Shown: one piece after another, positions 35,101-47,100 of the stretch | How the letters are laid out: every line of letters begins with the position of its first letter | How positions within the stretch are numbered: the first letter of the stretch is position 1 | DNA from: Litsea cubeba | Lineage: Eukaryota > Streptophyta > Magnoliopsida > Laurales > Lauraceae | Length of the DNA: 64,000 nucleotides | NCBI GenBank assembly: GCA_012931725.1 | Contig: CM022945.1 | Coordinates: 99,517,951 to 99,581,950 of the forward strand | Reading direction: 5' to 3' | The notes under the pieces: model-generated | Databases searched by the model: none | What the model saw: only the letters and a program-made list of their open reading frames with translations | Told to the model about the DNA's origin: nothing | Program-made: the position numbers and the translations under genes

Positions 35101-38100
35101 TCATTTTGATTTTTAGCAACTTCAGTTTTGTAGCCAGCCTATGACCCGCCCATCCATCCACCCTTATCTCCTCCCACCACTTCTGAACCAGCATAGGGAA
35201 ACTCTCTTCCTGAAGCCACATAAGTTCAAAGCGAAAAGGCGCAGGTCCCCATCTTTCACATTCCGAGTCTAGTAGAATCGGGCAATGATCTGAAACTGGC
35301 TTAGGCAAGGCAATCTGGATAACATCTGGGTAAAAATCCAGCCAATCTGAAGAGACCAAGAACCTATCCAGCCTGGACATAGCAGGGTTGCTCTGATGGT
35401 TAGACCAAGTAAACGAGGCTCCACTCAATTGTATGTCCACCTAAGAGTGAGAGTTGATCCAGTTTGAGAAGCGCATCATTTCTCTTGAAAGTTTGCAACC
35501 TCACAGTTTCTCACTTGGAAATCTAATGATATTCCAATCTCCCCCAATACACCACAGACCATTCCATCTTCCCCTTATCAAGTCCAATTCTTTCCAAAAA
35601 TCTTCTCTTCTCTGGCTGTTGTTTGGACCATATACTGAAGTAAGGATCCATTTTTTATTGTTCTGAAGGTCTTTCACCAGCACTGATAGGGAAAAGACAT
35701 CCACCCAGCTCTGTTCCACTGAAACTGATTTTGTATCCCATAGGGTCAGCAACCCACCTGCAGCACCCACTGCTTCAGCCGCAACCCACTTTACTTGTCT
35801 TCGTCCCCAGACTTCTTTCACCACCCTGTCTGAGGCTTCTTTCAATTTTGATTCTTGAAGGATTACTATTTGAGTCCTTTGATTCCTGATCATCTCCTTC
35901 ACCGCTAGCCTGTGCGAGGCTCCCCCCAGACCACGAACGTTCCATGAGAGCATCTTCATTTAATATTTGGAAAACCCCCGACTTTTTCTACCTTTGTTCT
36001 GTACAGTATGCTCCTCTGTCTCCTTTGATTTTGTTTTCTCATAATTAATTGAGCAATTCAAATTATTTAATTCCCTAACCCCTTTCCTTGTGGACTTGCT
36101 ACCCTTCCTTACTAGACCATTCTGGTTCTCCCGGCTGTGAAAAAATTTCACTAACGGATCCCATCCATTTGCTGTCCCTTCTACTGTTAATCCAGTAGCC
36201 ATGGCACACTGAATAATTTCCTGGGATGACCAAAGCATTCTGCCAGCCTCCTCTTCCCCATAGGATCTCCCCTCGTGATCATCCCCTTCCCCAAAAAATT
36301 CTCCAAAACCCCTCATACCTGGGCCCATATCATCAGCATGCCACTGCTCATGTCTGGACAATAGTAGTCCTTTCCTCCCACCCCCCACCCCCCAAATCTG
36401 TTGGGTTGTAACTTACCTAGAGGTGGAGCTGACCTGGAACCCCTCTTCGCTAGACTTGGCAGTTGGCCTTGACGCTTCTTCTGGACGGAAATCCAGCCCT
36501 CTGAGTCTCTAGTGGGTGTTCTGACATGTGCACAGTTGCCATCCACTTTCGTTGGAGTCACTGAATCCCCTCCCATTTCTCGACGTCCCCTTTCCTTAGC
36601 GATGAAGCCTTCTCCCATTTGCAGCGCTTCTTCTCCATACATCTCGCTGACGAGCCCATCTCCTTTCTTCTTTCCTTCTCCAATTTCTACTCCTCTGTGA
36701 TCCACCCCCATTTCTCCTTCCCCGAAAGAGAAGCTAGGTGTCTTTGCCCTCCCCTTTGATTTCTCCCCCTCCAGTGAGCATTTTATTATTTCTTCTCTCT
36801 CCCCGGTATCACTGTCTTCCTGCTCTGTGTTTTTGCCATCGACAGAGCTTTCCCGGCTGCTATCGTCTTCTGCGTCGGAAAAATCCTCCTCTTCTGGTTC
36901 ACTTGCTGGCGCCGAGGTAACTTTCTCAGTGATTCGCAGAGGCTCCATCTCTCCGGTATCGCCCCTGTTCTGTTTTTCCTCTTCGTCTTCGACATAAGGT
37001 TCTGAAAGAAGTCCTAGCCCTCTAAAACATCCAACTCTCGAGTCGGATCCTCCAGGCCCAACACGACTTAAGTCACGGGCTTTAAGTAAGCCACAGAGCA
37101 AACTACTGTCCTGACCCATGGTAACCAGATTCACCTCTGGCCCATTTCTTTTCACCAAAAGAGCGGTTGATTTGAATTTTGAAAAGGGGCTGCTGGCGTC
37201 ATCGTCTTCCTCCCTCTGACCCTGTTGGTCACTGCAACTATCCCTATTTGCCTTCTTCTTCTCCTACAGTCTGGGCCCATATCTTGCTTTTTTCCCCATC
37301 AGTTGCTCTCCCTCCTCCTCCCTTTCCACTGTGACCATGAATTTCAAGTCATCCACCCATATTGGTATCAGCAAAGGTAAAGTAATTGATCTGTTGAGCA
37401 TAACCTGTACCCTCCCTTCCTTGAGTATCTCTTTTTCTCTGGTTTTTACATCCACCTCCACAGTCTTGCCAGCACAGTCACCTATTAGCCTGAATACACC
37501 TTCATGCCAGGCCTGAAGTGGTACTCCTTTAACTTTTACCCATATAGGGTTCGGTGGTGTACCCAAAACTTCCATCCATCTCTCAATCATTGAGAATGGA
37601 GATGATGAGTTTCCTGTTGCTTTTATTCTGAGGAGGAACTCATCAACTTCACAAGATCATCCAACTTTTGTAACTTGATGGGTATTTGGCCAAATCATTC
37701 TTGGATCCAGGATTCTATTTGTTCGGTGCTTGCTGATTTATCTTTCAGGAATCCCACCAGGCTGTTGACAAGAGATCTCTTCTGTTGCTTGATTACCCAC
37801 TGTGCTACCCTCACCCCTTTGCCAGTTTCTTCTTCCACTATCCATCCAGCAACTTCTGATCCTATTTTGTCAACCCTTTCTCCTTCCTCTTTCTTACTAC
37901 TCTGAGCCTGGATATCTCCTGTGTGGTGCATCCCAGTCCAGAAAGCCTTCCACTCCCTCTTGGATGTAGCCTCACCCCTGCTCTTTCTGGTAATGGGGCA
38001 GAAACGAGCCAAATTGACTTGTAACTTCTTACCTCCCAAAACTCTTCCTTGTACCATTTCAGCTGCTTTCTCTGCTTCTCTTAGTGTTGCAAATCTGACA

Positions 38101-41100
38101 AAAGCAAAACCCCTATTGCCATTATCCCTTTTATCTTTAGGTATGAAGACATCTTTTATTCTCCCTGCTCTCCAGAAGATAGCTTCTATCTCAGCTTTGG
38201 AAATCTGTTGTGGGAGATTTGAAACAAATACTGAGACAGTTTCCTCCCTGATCTTCATTATCACTTCTGGAAGAGGCATCTTCATTATCACTGCTCTAAA
38301 AGAAATGAGGCTTTGTCTCTCTTCTGATCACTGCTATTTGGTATCAGATCTCTCAATATTTGAAATCTTTCTGCGCAGAAGCATCTCTTCTCATGAATTC
38401 TTCCTCGTCATCTTCTTCATCTTCCGTTAAACCCCTCTTAGATGAATGATTACATGGAATCAAACATTCAAAACATAACAATCATGTTATTGACATTTAT
38501 TTACTTGCCTTTGCTAGATTTGCACAAAAACGCTCTTTTGGTTCTTAGGGTCTACAAGATCTTGCTCTCCATCACATCCCACTCTAATCCAAGGTTACAA
38601 CCCACCTTCCTAGAAAGTGAAAAGGAAGAAGAAGATGATGGGGAATATGAAGATGAAGGCTTGTGAGCTTGGAAGAAGCTTGCATTGGCTTGGAAATTAT
38701 TGGGAGATTGATGCTTGGGGAGGGGGAGGTGGAGAGGAAGTAGAGAGAATGAAGAGGGAGATGGGAGAGGAAGGTACATTCTTTTTATTTAAAACCCACC
38801 AAATTAAATCTCCAGGTGCCCTGTCATAAGCTTTTTTTAAATCGATGAAGACCATATCTAGATTTTTCCTCTTTGCTTGATATTTTTTCATTAATTGCCT
38901 AAGTGAGAAGATAGCTTCCATAGTTGACCTCCTTGGCATAAAACCAAAGTAGTTTTCAAATATCTTGGTCTTCTGTGTAAGTCTTTGCTCCATTACTCTC
39001 TCCCATAGCTTCATAGTATGACTCATAAGTTTAATCTCACGGTAATTGGTACAGTTTTGAGTAGTTTAGGTTTTTTTTTGGCCCAGCCCCTATTGGGGTA
39101 AAATCTTTTTAAAGCCTACATTCATTTTGAGTAGTTTAGATTTTTCCTTGGTGGGCCCTATGAGACAATTAGTATAAAAATTGTTCAGATATTTCTAAAT
39201 AATTTGTCGTCTCCACCATGGGTCTTAACTCTCACTTATAAAAAAATGAGTTCATATATATATATATATATAGTGAAGTGGTTAAGTTGAAGTGCAAGGC
39301 ATTAGACAAAATGAAATAAAAGGATAAAAGAGTTGGGGCTTTTGGCCTCCTTTCTATTCAAGGAAACAAAGAAGGAAGAGAAAGAAAGGGGAGGGAAGGA
39401 GAGAAGGAGAGCAAGAGAGGGAGAAGAGAAAAAAGTGGAAAGAGGAAGAGGAAGAGGAAGAACAAGAGGAATAGAAACAACAGCAGCAGCGAAAGTGTGA
39501 AGAGGAGGAAGAAGAAGATTGCCTGCAGAGGTGGTAGCAGGTACACCCTCTCAATCCCCCCTTTCCCTTTCTTCCTTTTTTTTTTTCCCGAGAGAATCTG
39601 ATGTGCTACACACGTGTATATATAATTTCTGTCTGATTCTCCTTCCCCTGTTTCCTTTTCCCCTCTTGAGATCTGCAAGTTATAGACTACAAGTTTTGGT
39701 AGATATCGGCCGTTACGGCCATTATGACCTTTTGTTTTAAAATCTCGGCCGTAACGGCCAATATGTTGCTGAGTTTTTGGTGATATGGACTGCGACCTCT
39801 ATCTAAATAAAATATCAGAGCGGTCCTGATCGATACCGGTATATTGGTGGATATTTTAAACCATGGCTGGTGGAGCTTAAAATGTGGAAAATGATTAGGA
39901 TGGAATTAGGATTAATGAAATATGGGTTCAAATGATACATCATACATGTTACCATAGACGACTTGCGGAGTCCGAAGGGAAGAAGAGTTGCATGTATGAG
40001 CAAATGTTGTGATGGATTATATAGTTAAAGTGCTACTGATGAAAGGTAAAATGAAGATAAAATGTTGGGGTGGGCTAAGTGAAATAAAAGGGACCAGAAG
40101 TACAAATGATCTAAAATAGTGTATATTTGCGAAAACAAACACTAAGAAAGCTTTAAAGTTAAGTTCAAATCTCAGGGGCTCAAATGGGCATGGGCTCAAA
40201 GGGTAGGGTGCACCTATTGCCATTGATAACTTGAGGCTGAAGGGAAGAAGAGGTGCACTTATAAGGAAGCATATTGCTAGATCATAGATCCAGAATGCTA
40301 TTGATAAACAGAAAATGTTGGGATCATTGAATAGAAGGAGAGAGTATAAAAAAGGTGTAATCTTGTGAAAACAGATGCTAAGCTGTACAAAGCTTATGAC
40401 AAATTGTGTCTCCAGTTGGAAACTGAGGAGGGAGAGAAGGATGCCTCAAGCTTTTGCCCTGAAAAGGAGAACTAAATAAACCATAGACCTTGATCATGTA
40501 AGATGCGATTAAGATCAAACCAAATGGTGTCAGTGAAATAACAAGATCTGGATAAATGGAGAGGTATCTTGAAAAAGTGTAAAATGCTTAGTACGCAGTG
40601 AAAAGTAGATCACAAATAACAACCAAATCAAGGGATCATTATTAAGTTTGCATTTCAAAGATAAAAATGAGTGAAAGGCTGAAAAAGAAATGTGAATTCA
40701 GCCTTTTGTGTTTTATTTTTGGCCTTCTTATCCTTCTGTGGGCTTTTGGCTAGCCCGGCCTGTGGGATTCATGTTTTTGGTTGGCCCAGCCTGCACGCTT
40801 GGTTGTTTTGTTTTTGGGCCAGCTCTCTCTTGGTTTTTTTTCCTTGTTTTGAGGTTTGCAAGTAAGGCAGAGCTATCCTCCCATTCTTTTGTACGTTGTC
40901 AATCCTCTTCGGAAATTTATACGTACATATATACATTTCCAAAAAAAAGAAATAAAAAATGATTAGAATGATGAAACAGAAGGCACTAACGCCAAACTTA
41001 TACTAATAGAGATATGAGCTTTGATGGCTAGTTAACCAGATTGTTTAATAACATTCTTATGGATAGAATGCAGAAGAGTGGAGAAAAAGCACTGCAGTCC

Positions 41101-44100
41101 CTTCTGTAATAATAAAGGTGATACCTGAATCCTGCAAAATAATGAGCTTTAGTCATCTGATGAGATTGGGAGAGCAATAGAACAAGAGAGTCAAGAATTT
41201 AATATGTTAAGAGAACCAAATTTATATTTCACTAGAGGGATCTATTTTCCTACTAAGATAACTCATTGAAAAGTTCAGAGATGATGAAAAGTTTAATTTT
41301 TAACATTTTTTAATGGTTTCTTTTTTCCTTTTATGAGTGCTGGCTAACAAAAGGTATGGTATTCTGAACTGATAGAGTTGGCACAACCATATGAAAAAGT
41401 AGTTTTAGAAGAGAAATGTGTGTTTAAAGAGGATAATATTTTTGTTTTGAATGGTAATGTAAATTTATTAGAAGCAAATCCGCATAGGAGACATACTGAG
41501 AAGCAACAAAGGGAAGCAAAACGAAAAAGAAAGTCAAACCTCAAAGCCGCTGCTTACTCAGCAAGCGAAATACAATTATCAATGACAAGATTATCGCTTC
41601 CGACACCCAATTTTGCTAGAGCGTCAGCCGCCCCGTTTGCAGACCACTTAATGTGATTTAAGGAAACTTCAAGCTTGTTTAAATAGGATAATGATTACCA
41701 GTTGCCACATTTTGTGGTTCAACTATCTATTTATAATGTTTAAGGCAATAAAGCACAGTCCCTTGGTTTAGAGGAAATGAATGTAACCAAATGTACATTT
41801 TTACCTACAATTATCTAAGATATATCCAATAGTTCTGGTAGAGTTATGGTATGTCTGAAATGGTAAGGGACACAATTGGTAATTTGTCATGTGGGAGCCC
41901 TTTTATCCGATGGCTCTCCTACATGCTGATGCATATGTTATTATATCTTAGAGTGGGCTACACTAGTTTGTGGCACACAAGATAAACAGATTTTTTTTCT
42001 CTCATTTCACTTAAACTCTCATTTTGGTTTTAGGCTGAAACACAGCGATTGCATTCCACTTTCTTGGCATTTAAGATTTCGTAAAGTTTCCTTTGGAAGT
42101 TAAACAAGTTGAATATTCTGCAAAACTTAAGATTTAAGCTTTACATTTATAAAGTTAATAAAACGCTTTTGTAATTTTCAGATTTTCTGAGTTTACTGAG
42201 TCACTATACAGCTGCAATTGCGATATTTTAACATTTTTTCGGTTTTAGGTGACATGCCGGTTGCTTGGTGTAATCCTTGATGAGGGTAGTCCAGAGGAGC
42301 TCCAAGTAAGTGAGATAATATCATTCGAGGTCTAGAAATGATATGAGAGTGACCTTGTTGTCTGTGGTGCAGAAACATGTAACAGTAAAGTCCTCTGTGC
42401 TGGAAGTGCTGTTGGAGATCACAAAAATATGTGATCTTTATCTCATGGAAAGAGTTCTCGATGATGAAAGTGTGGTATGTGCATACTTGTGCATAAATTG
42501 TTTTCAAATATATAGCAGGTTGACTTATTTCATAAAAGCTTTAGGGTTCCCTGAAATATGCATTGCATTTCATGGGAAACGTTCTAATGAGCATTCCGCA
42601 AAACTGCTCTTATGCAGTCCAGCTCGTGGGGCCCACTTAGCTGTCTTCTTTAGCAATGGGGATGTGATATATGGAAAGTTATCCATATGGATAAGGGTCT
42701 TTAAAAAAAATCAGCCCCGCGGGATGACCCTAGTCCTTGATTTAACAGTCTTAAAAATAGAGTGGTCTTTTAAGCATGTATTTCTTTGGAATTCAATCCA
42801 ATGGTGGGTAAATATTTGATGAGAGAAAAATTGGGCCTGGTACAACATCATGAGGGGACGAGTGTGAAAGGTCCTGGACTGATCAAGGGCGGGCCCGAGT
42901 GGGCCCTATGGAGTTGGACTGCACAGTTTATTGCTCGTAGGAGAACATTTCTCTGCATTTCATATATAGGGTGAAGGGAGTGCTTAATCTCCCATTTGCA
43001 AGTTTGAAGCACCCTCTGCATAAACAGTTTCTCATGTCTTAAATTTGAGGGTCTAATGCGTCATACCACCTACGAGCCTATTTTGTGTGCCTTTCAGTCC
43101 TATTTCAGCCATGTTTATTAACTCCACAATCCATTATGTCCTCCCTCACTCTTCATTTAACTTTTCAATGGTGCCGCTCATCCCTTAGATCCAAAATAAT
43201 GCCTTTTTTTTATTTACAAGAGACAATAATGGTACAGGAAAAGGTTCTTTCAGCTTTGGATGATGCTGGGGTTTTCATTTCTGGTGGTTTGGTTAAAGAC
43301 AAGGTATGATGAAATCTGTCAAAGCATATAAATGCCAAAATTTAAAATTTTACTTGTGGCCTTATATACATATGTATTTATCTTGATGTGGAAAAATATA
43401 ATGTGGAATGTTCATTTTAGATAAGGACTAAGCATGCCATATTGGTGAGCCAGTTTTTTAGTGGGGCGATACAATCATGAGCTTCCCTAATTACAATTGG
43501 TTAACAAAATGTAGTATGAAAGTATGTCTAACAGTCCTTGTTCTATTACATAAAACAATTGTCGTAAAATCTTTGATCATTAAATGGAACCGGCTTTTGT
43601 TCCATTGCTCATATTGACAAATGCTTGGATCTCAATGAAATGGGTGGGGTGGATGCCACCTGTACGGAATCTTGGCCTGAAATTTTCGAGATGCGCATTG
43701 TATAATGATGCGGGCCCTATGGTTAGGGCTTGTTGGGAAGTGTTGAAGCACAATATCGGTGCCGAAGTATATGTTGGCAGACACTACACATCTCTGCAAA
43801 GACCATAAACGATGGCGCACCTCAAATGGAAAACCCAATTCTATTAATAAACTCTCTCCGAAATCTAAGTCTCTTACAATGCTTTTATAAATAACAAAGA
43901 AAACTTGTGCCCTGAGAAAACTAATTAAACTAGGATACTAATGGAACTAGAAACATAATCTTAATTATAACTTTTTAAATAAAATTAGAAACTAATGACA
44001 TAAGTAGTAAAATAGAAAGTCCTAAATTGACTTGGGCCCTACACATGTGGCTTGAGGTCTATCCTGCATCATTCTCCCCAGCTTGGAGAGAACTTGACCT

Positions 44101-47100
44101 CAAGTTCGGCAAATGTCCACCTGGGTTGAAGATTAAAACGACAAACTTCCGATCTGTTGGCTGATCTCTTGCGATAAGGGTCTTGAAAACTGCATTTGAT
44201 TGTTTCCTCCAATTTGAAGCAAGATTGACACATAACTTATTTTGACAACCGGATGTTGTGTGGATGTGCGATCGATCCGTTGGATACTTCATTTGTATAA
44301 TTTGTACCATGAAATCACAAGCACCAAGTTTCCGTCGTTGATCGTTGAGGACAAAATCAATGTAGGGTACATCAATGATTTGTTCTCCTTCCGTCGGGGC
44401 AATGTCATTTTCTTTTGATGATCTGCATGTATTTTTTGGAACATCGTTAGATCTGGTGAATGAAGAGGCTTGTGGTATGTTAGATCCATGTATGCAATGC
44501 CCAAGTTTTCTTCCTCTGCCTTTTCATCTTCCATCCTTTGACTGACGTCTTCTTGTTTAAAAGCGGTTGATGCAGGCCCTAGGGTTAGGGCTTGCATAGA
44601 TGCCGAAGCACGTGTCAAAGACACCTCAAATTATCTATGCAGACATTTCTAACACGAGGAACAACCTCTCCAAGGGAAAATCCCAATTTTATTCAACTCC
44701 AAATCTGATATTATCATCTCTACAATGTAATATAAATAGGCAAAGTAAACTTAGGGCCTAAGAGAACCTAATCTAATAATAGAAACGATCCTAATCAAAC
44801 TAGGAAACCATATAAATCAGAATGCTAATCCTAATTACAATAAAATTAGGAAGCTACTAAAAAATTAAATATCCTAAAACTATGTTGGGTGGGACCGGTG
44901 GAATTATGGTACCCCGTTCTGCATCATTCCCCCCAGGTTGAAATAAGAGTTCGACCTCGACCCTCGAACTCTAAGTCTTCTTCAAGTTGCCTCTGTATAT
45001 ATGATGTACGTGAAGCACTTCCTTTGTAGCATGGGCCCTTGATTTCTTCTTTGGTGATTCTGGCTTCTTTGGATAGAGTGTAACTTCCTTTTTGCCATGC
45101 ATGAATGTGTACGTGTTGTCTCGTATCCCATGAGTTCCATTCTTGTCATACATCCACGGGCGACCCAATAAGATATCTCCACTATCCATTGGTAGCACGC
45201 CACACCAAATTGTATCTTGATAATCTTCACCAACTACAAAAGTAACTGGGCATGTATGTTGCACTTGCGCTTCATCACCTGTCATTAGCCATTTGACAAA
45301 GTAGGGATGATTGTGCTTGTAAACCTTCAACTTCAAGCGATCAACAAGAGTTTGGGAGATAATATTCTCACAACTTCCACCATCAATCACAACTGTACAA
45401 TTTTGCCCATGTATTGTACCTGTGGAACGAAAATATTTTTCCGCAACCATTTCTTTTCAACAGTGGGTATAGACTCTTGTTGCACCAAGAGAAGTACACC
45501 ATCTGTTTCAGCTGCTATTTCCTCCACTTCATCGGATTCTTCACTTTTAGGATCATCTTTTGTTTCCGGTTCTTCTTGTGCACCTTCCATTAAATTTATT
45601 CTTTTTGGGCATTAAAACGCACGGCGACCCTTTTGCTTATAATAAAAACATGTGAATCTGTTATGATCTTCAAACTTGGAAGAAAACTTTTCTGAGGAAC
45701 TAGCATTTAGATTAAAATCTGACTTTGATGGAGTCTTTTGCGCAGACCATTTAGACGCATTAAGTTTTCTGGCTTGATGATTTGCAATCCTCTCAGCTTT
45801 GATAGCATGCTGAACAATCTCATCAACATTGTCAAAATGCTTGAATGTGAGGATATGTTGTATGTCAAGTGTAAGCCCATTAAAGTATCTGTCAACTAAT
45901 ACATCATTAGCTTCATTCAAACCACAACGAGCTTGCATGGTCATGAACTCCTCAGAATACTCAACAACCGTCTTAGATCCTTGTTTCAAATCTTGAAAAC
46001 TTGAACGTAGATTTCTGGAGTAATTGACCGGAAGAAATTTTTGCTTCAACAAATTTTTCATCTCTGTCCATGTGTTAGGGAGGTTATGGGATCGGGGTGA
46101 ATAGGGAGGTAGTGATGAGGGTTCTGGTTGGGTTTTACAAGTGGAGTGGAACACTGGGTATGGGTGCTATGGACGGGATAGGCTCCGATCGGTGACCGGA
46201 GGGTGATCGGAGCATTGTGGATCTTCGCTCTGATACCAATTAATGCAGGCCCTAGGGTTAGGGCTTGCGTAGATGCCGAAGCACGTGTCAAAGACACCTC
46301 AAATTATCTCTGTAGAGATTTCTAACACGAGGAACAACCTCTCCAAGGGAAAATCCCAATTTTATTCAACTCCAAATCTGAGATTATCATCTCTACAATG
46401 TAATATAAATAGGCAAAGTAAACTTAGGGCCTAAGAAAACCTAATCTAATAATAGAAACGATCACAATCGAACTAGGAAACCAAATAAATCAGAATGCTA
46501 ATCCTAATTACAATAAAATTAGGAAGCTACTAAAAAATTAAATATCCTAAAACTATGTTGGGTGGGACCGGTGGAATTATGGTAGTCCGTTCTGCATCAG
46601 CGGTTGCATTGAATTCTGCCTTGAGCTATTCTATTTCTTAACCTTCACCTTTATAATTATCCCCATGGCGATCATTTCCTAAATTGATAGATCTGATTGC
46701 CATCATCGCAAGAGTTGCTTGGAGTTGATTGGCCGCAGTGGATAATTGAGCAATGGCTCCAATCAGTTTTGCAATGGTTGCAGGAAATTTCTCCATGGAT
46801 GTAAACCTGATGTGTAGATCTGCTTTCCACAAACATGCTGCTGTAAATGGATTTGTAAGTTGAGTTTGGGTGACCCCGTAATTGCAAAAACAAATCTCTG
46901 CCTTCAATCAATCAAACCAGTTTTGACCTTTGCTGATATGGCACCGCTGTGTTAGCCGTGCAACAGGCTGCTGTTTGGACTTCCTCTTGGAATGGGTCTG
47001 ATCTGGCCTTTATCTGGCCTGAATTGTATTTTTAGCCCAGATTTTCCTTAAGTTGCAAGAGGACACATGTGAACGAGGTTTGGCTCCTCTTTTGCGTTGC

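Larger units (their letters stand above)
32567..38775 (-). mobile_element. Near full-length L1-type LINE inserted into an RTE LINE
   Basis: 6.2 kb in minus orientation with a pyrimidine-rich 5' leader (38441-38775), ORF1, ORF2 and an A-rich tail (seen as TTATTTTTTTTGAATGG at 32567 on +). An exact 15-bp target duplication flanks it. The coding frames are broken by several stops, frameshifts and one internal deletion in the RT region. Retention of the leader shows a full-length insertion, which is uncommon for LINEs because most are 5'-truncated. Confidence 0.95.
26215..42248 (+). other. PEX22 intron 3 (16.0 kb)
   Basis: The longest intron, donor GTATTG, acceptor GGTTTTAG. It carries the hAT MITE (26446), the Pack-MULE-like element (27749), an RTE LINE split by an L1 LINE (31591-39060), two L1 3' fragments (40700, 41430) and several microsatellites. 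Confidence 0.92.
44568..46599 (-). mobile_element. Inner gag-protease-only LTR element (TR-GAG-like), nested in the outer one
   Basis: LTRs of 359 bp at 44568-44926 and 46241-46599 are almost identical. The exact 5-bp duplication GCGGT flanks them (44563-44567 and 46600-46604). The 1.3-kb interior has a primer site TGGTATCAGAGCG (46224-46238, minus), a gag frame, an aspartic protease frame and a polypurine tract (CCTGGGGGGAA, 44927-44937). It has no RT, RNase H or integrase and no room for them. Its LTR resembles that of the outer element (both TGATGCRGGCCCTA start, CTGCATCA end), so an element jumped into a relative. Confidence 0.95.

Noticed and set aside
39354..39678. Minus-strand frames rich in Ser, Phe and Leu
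   Set aside because: Shadow of the purine-rich tract at 39360-39520. No domain.
42343..42819. 158-codon open frame covering PEX22 exon 5
   Set aside because: It is exon 5 read through both splice sites into introns 4 and 5. Only 42373-42474 matches PEX22.
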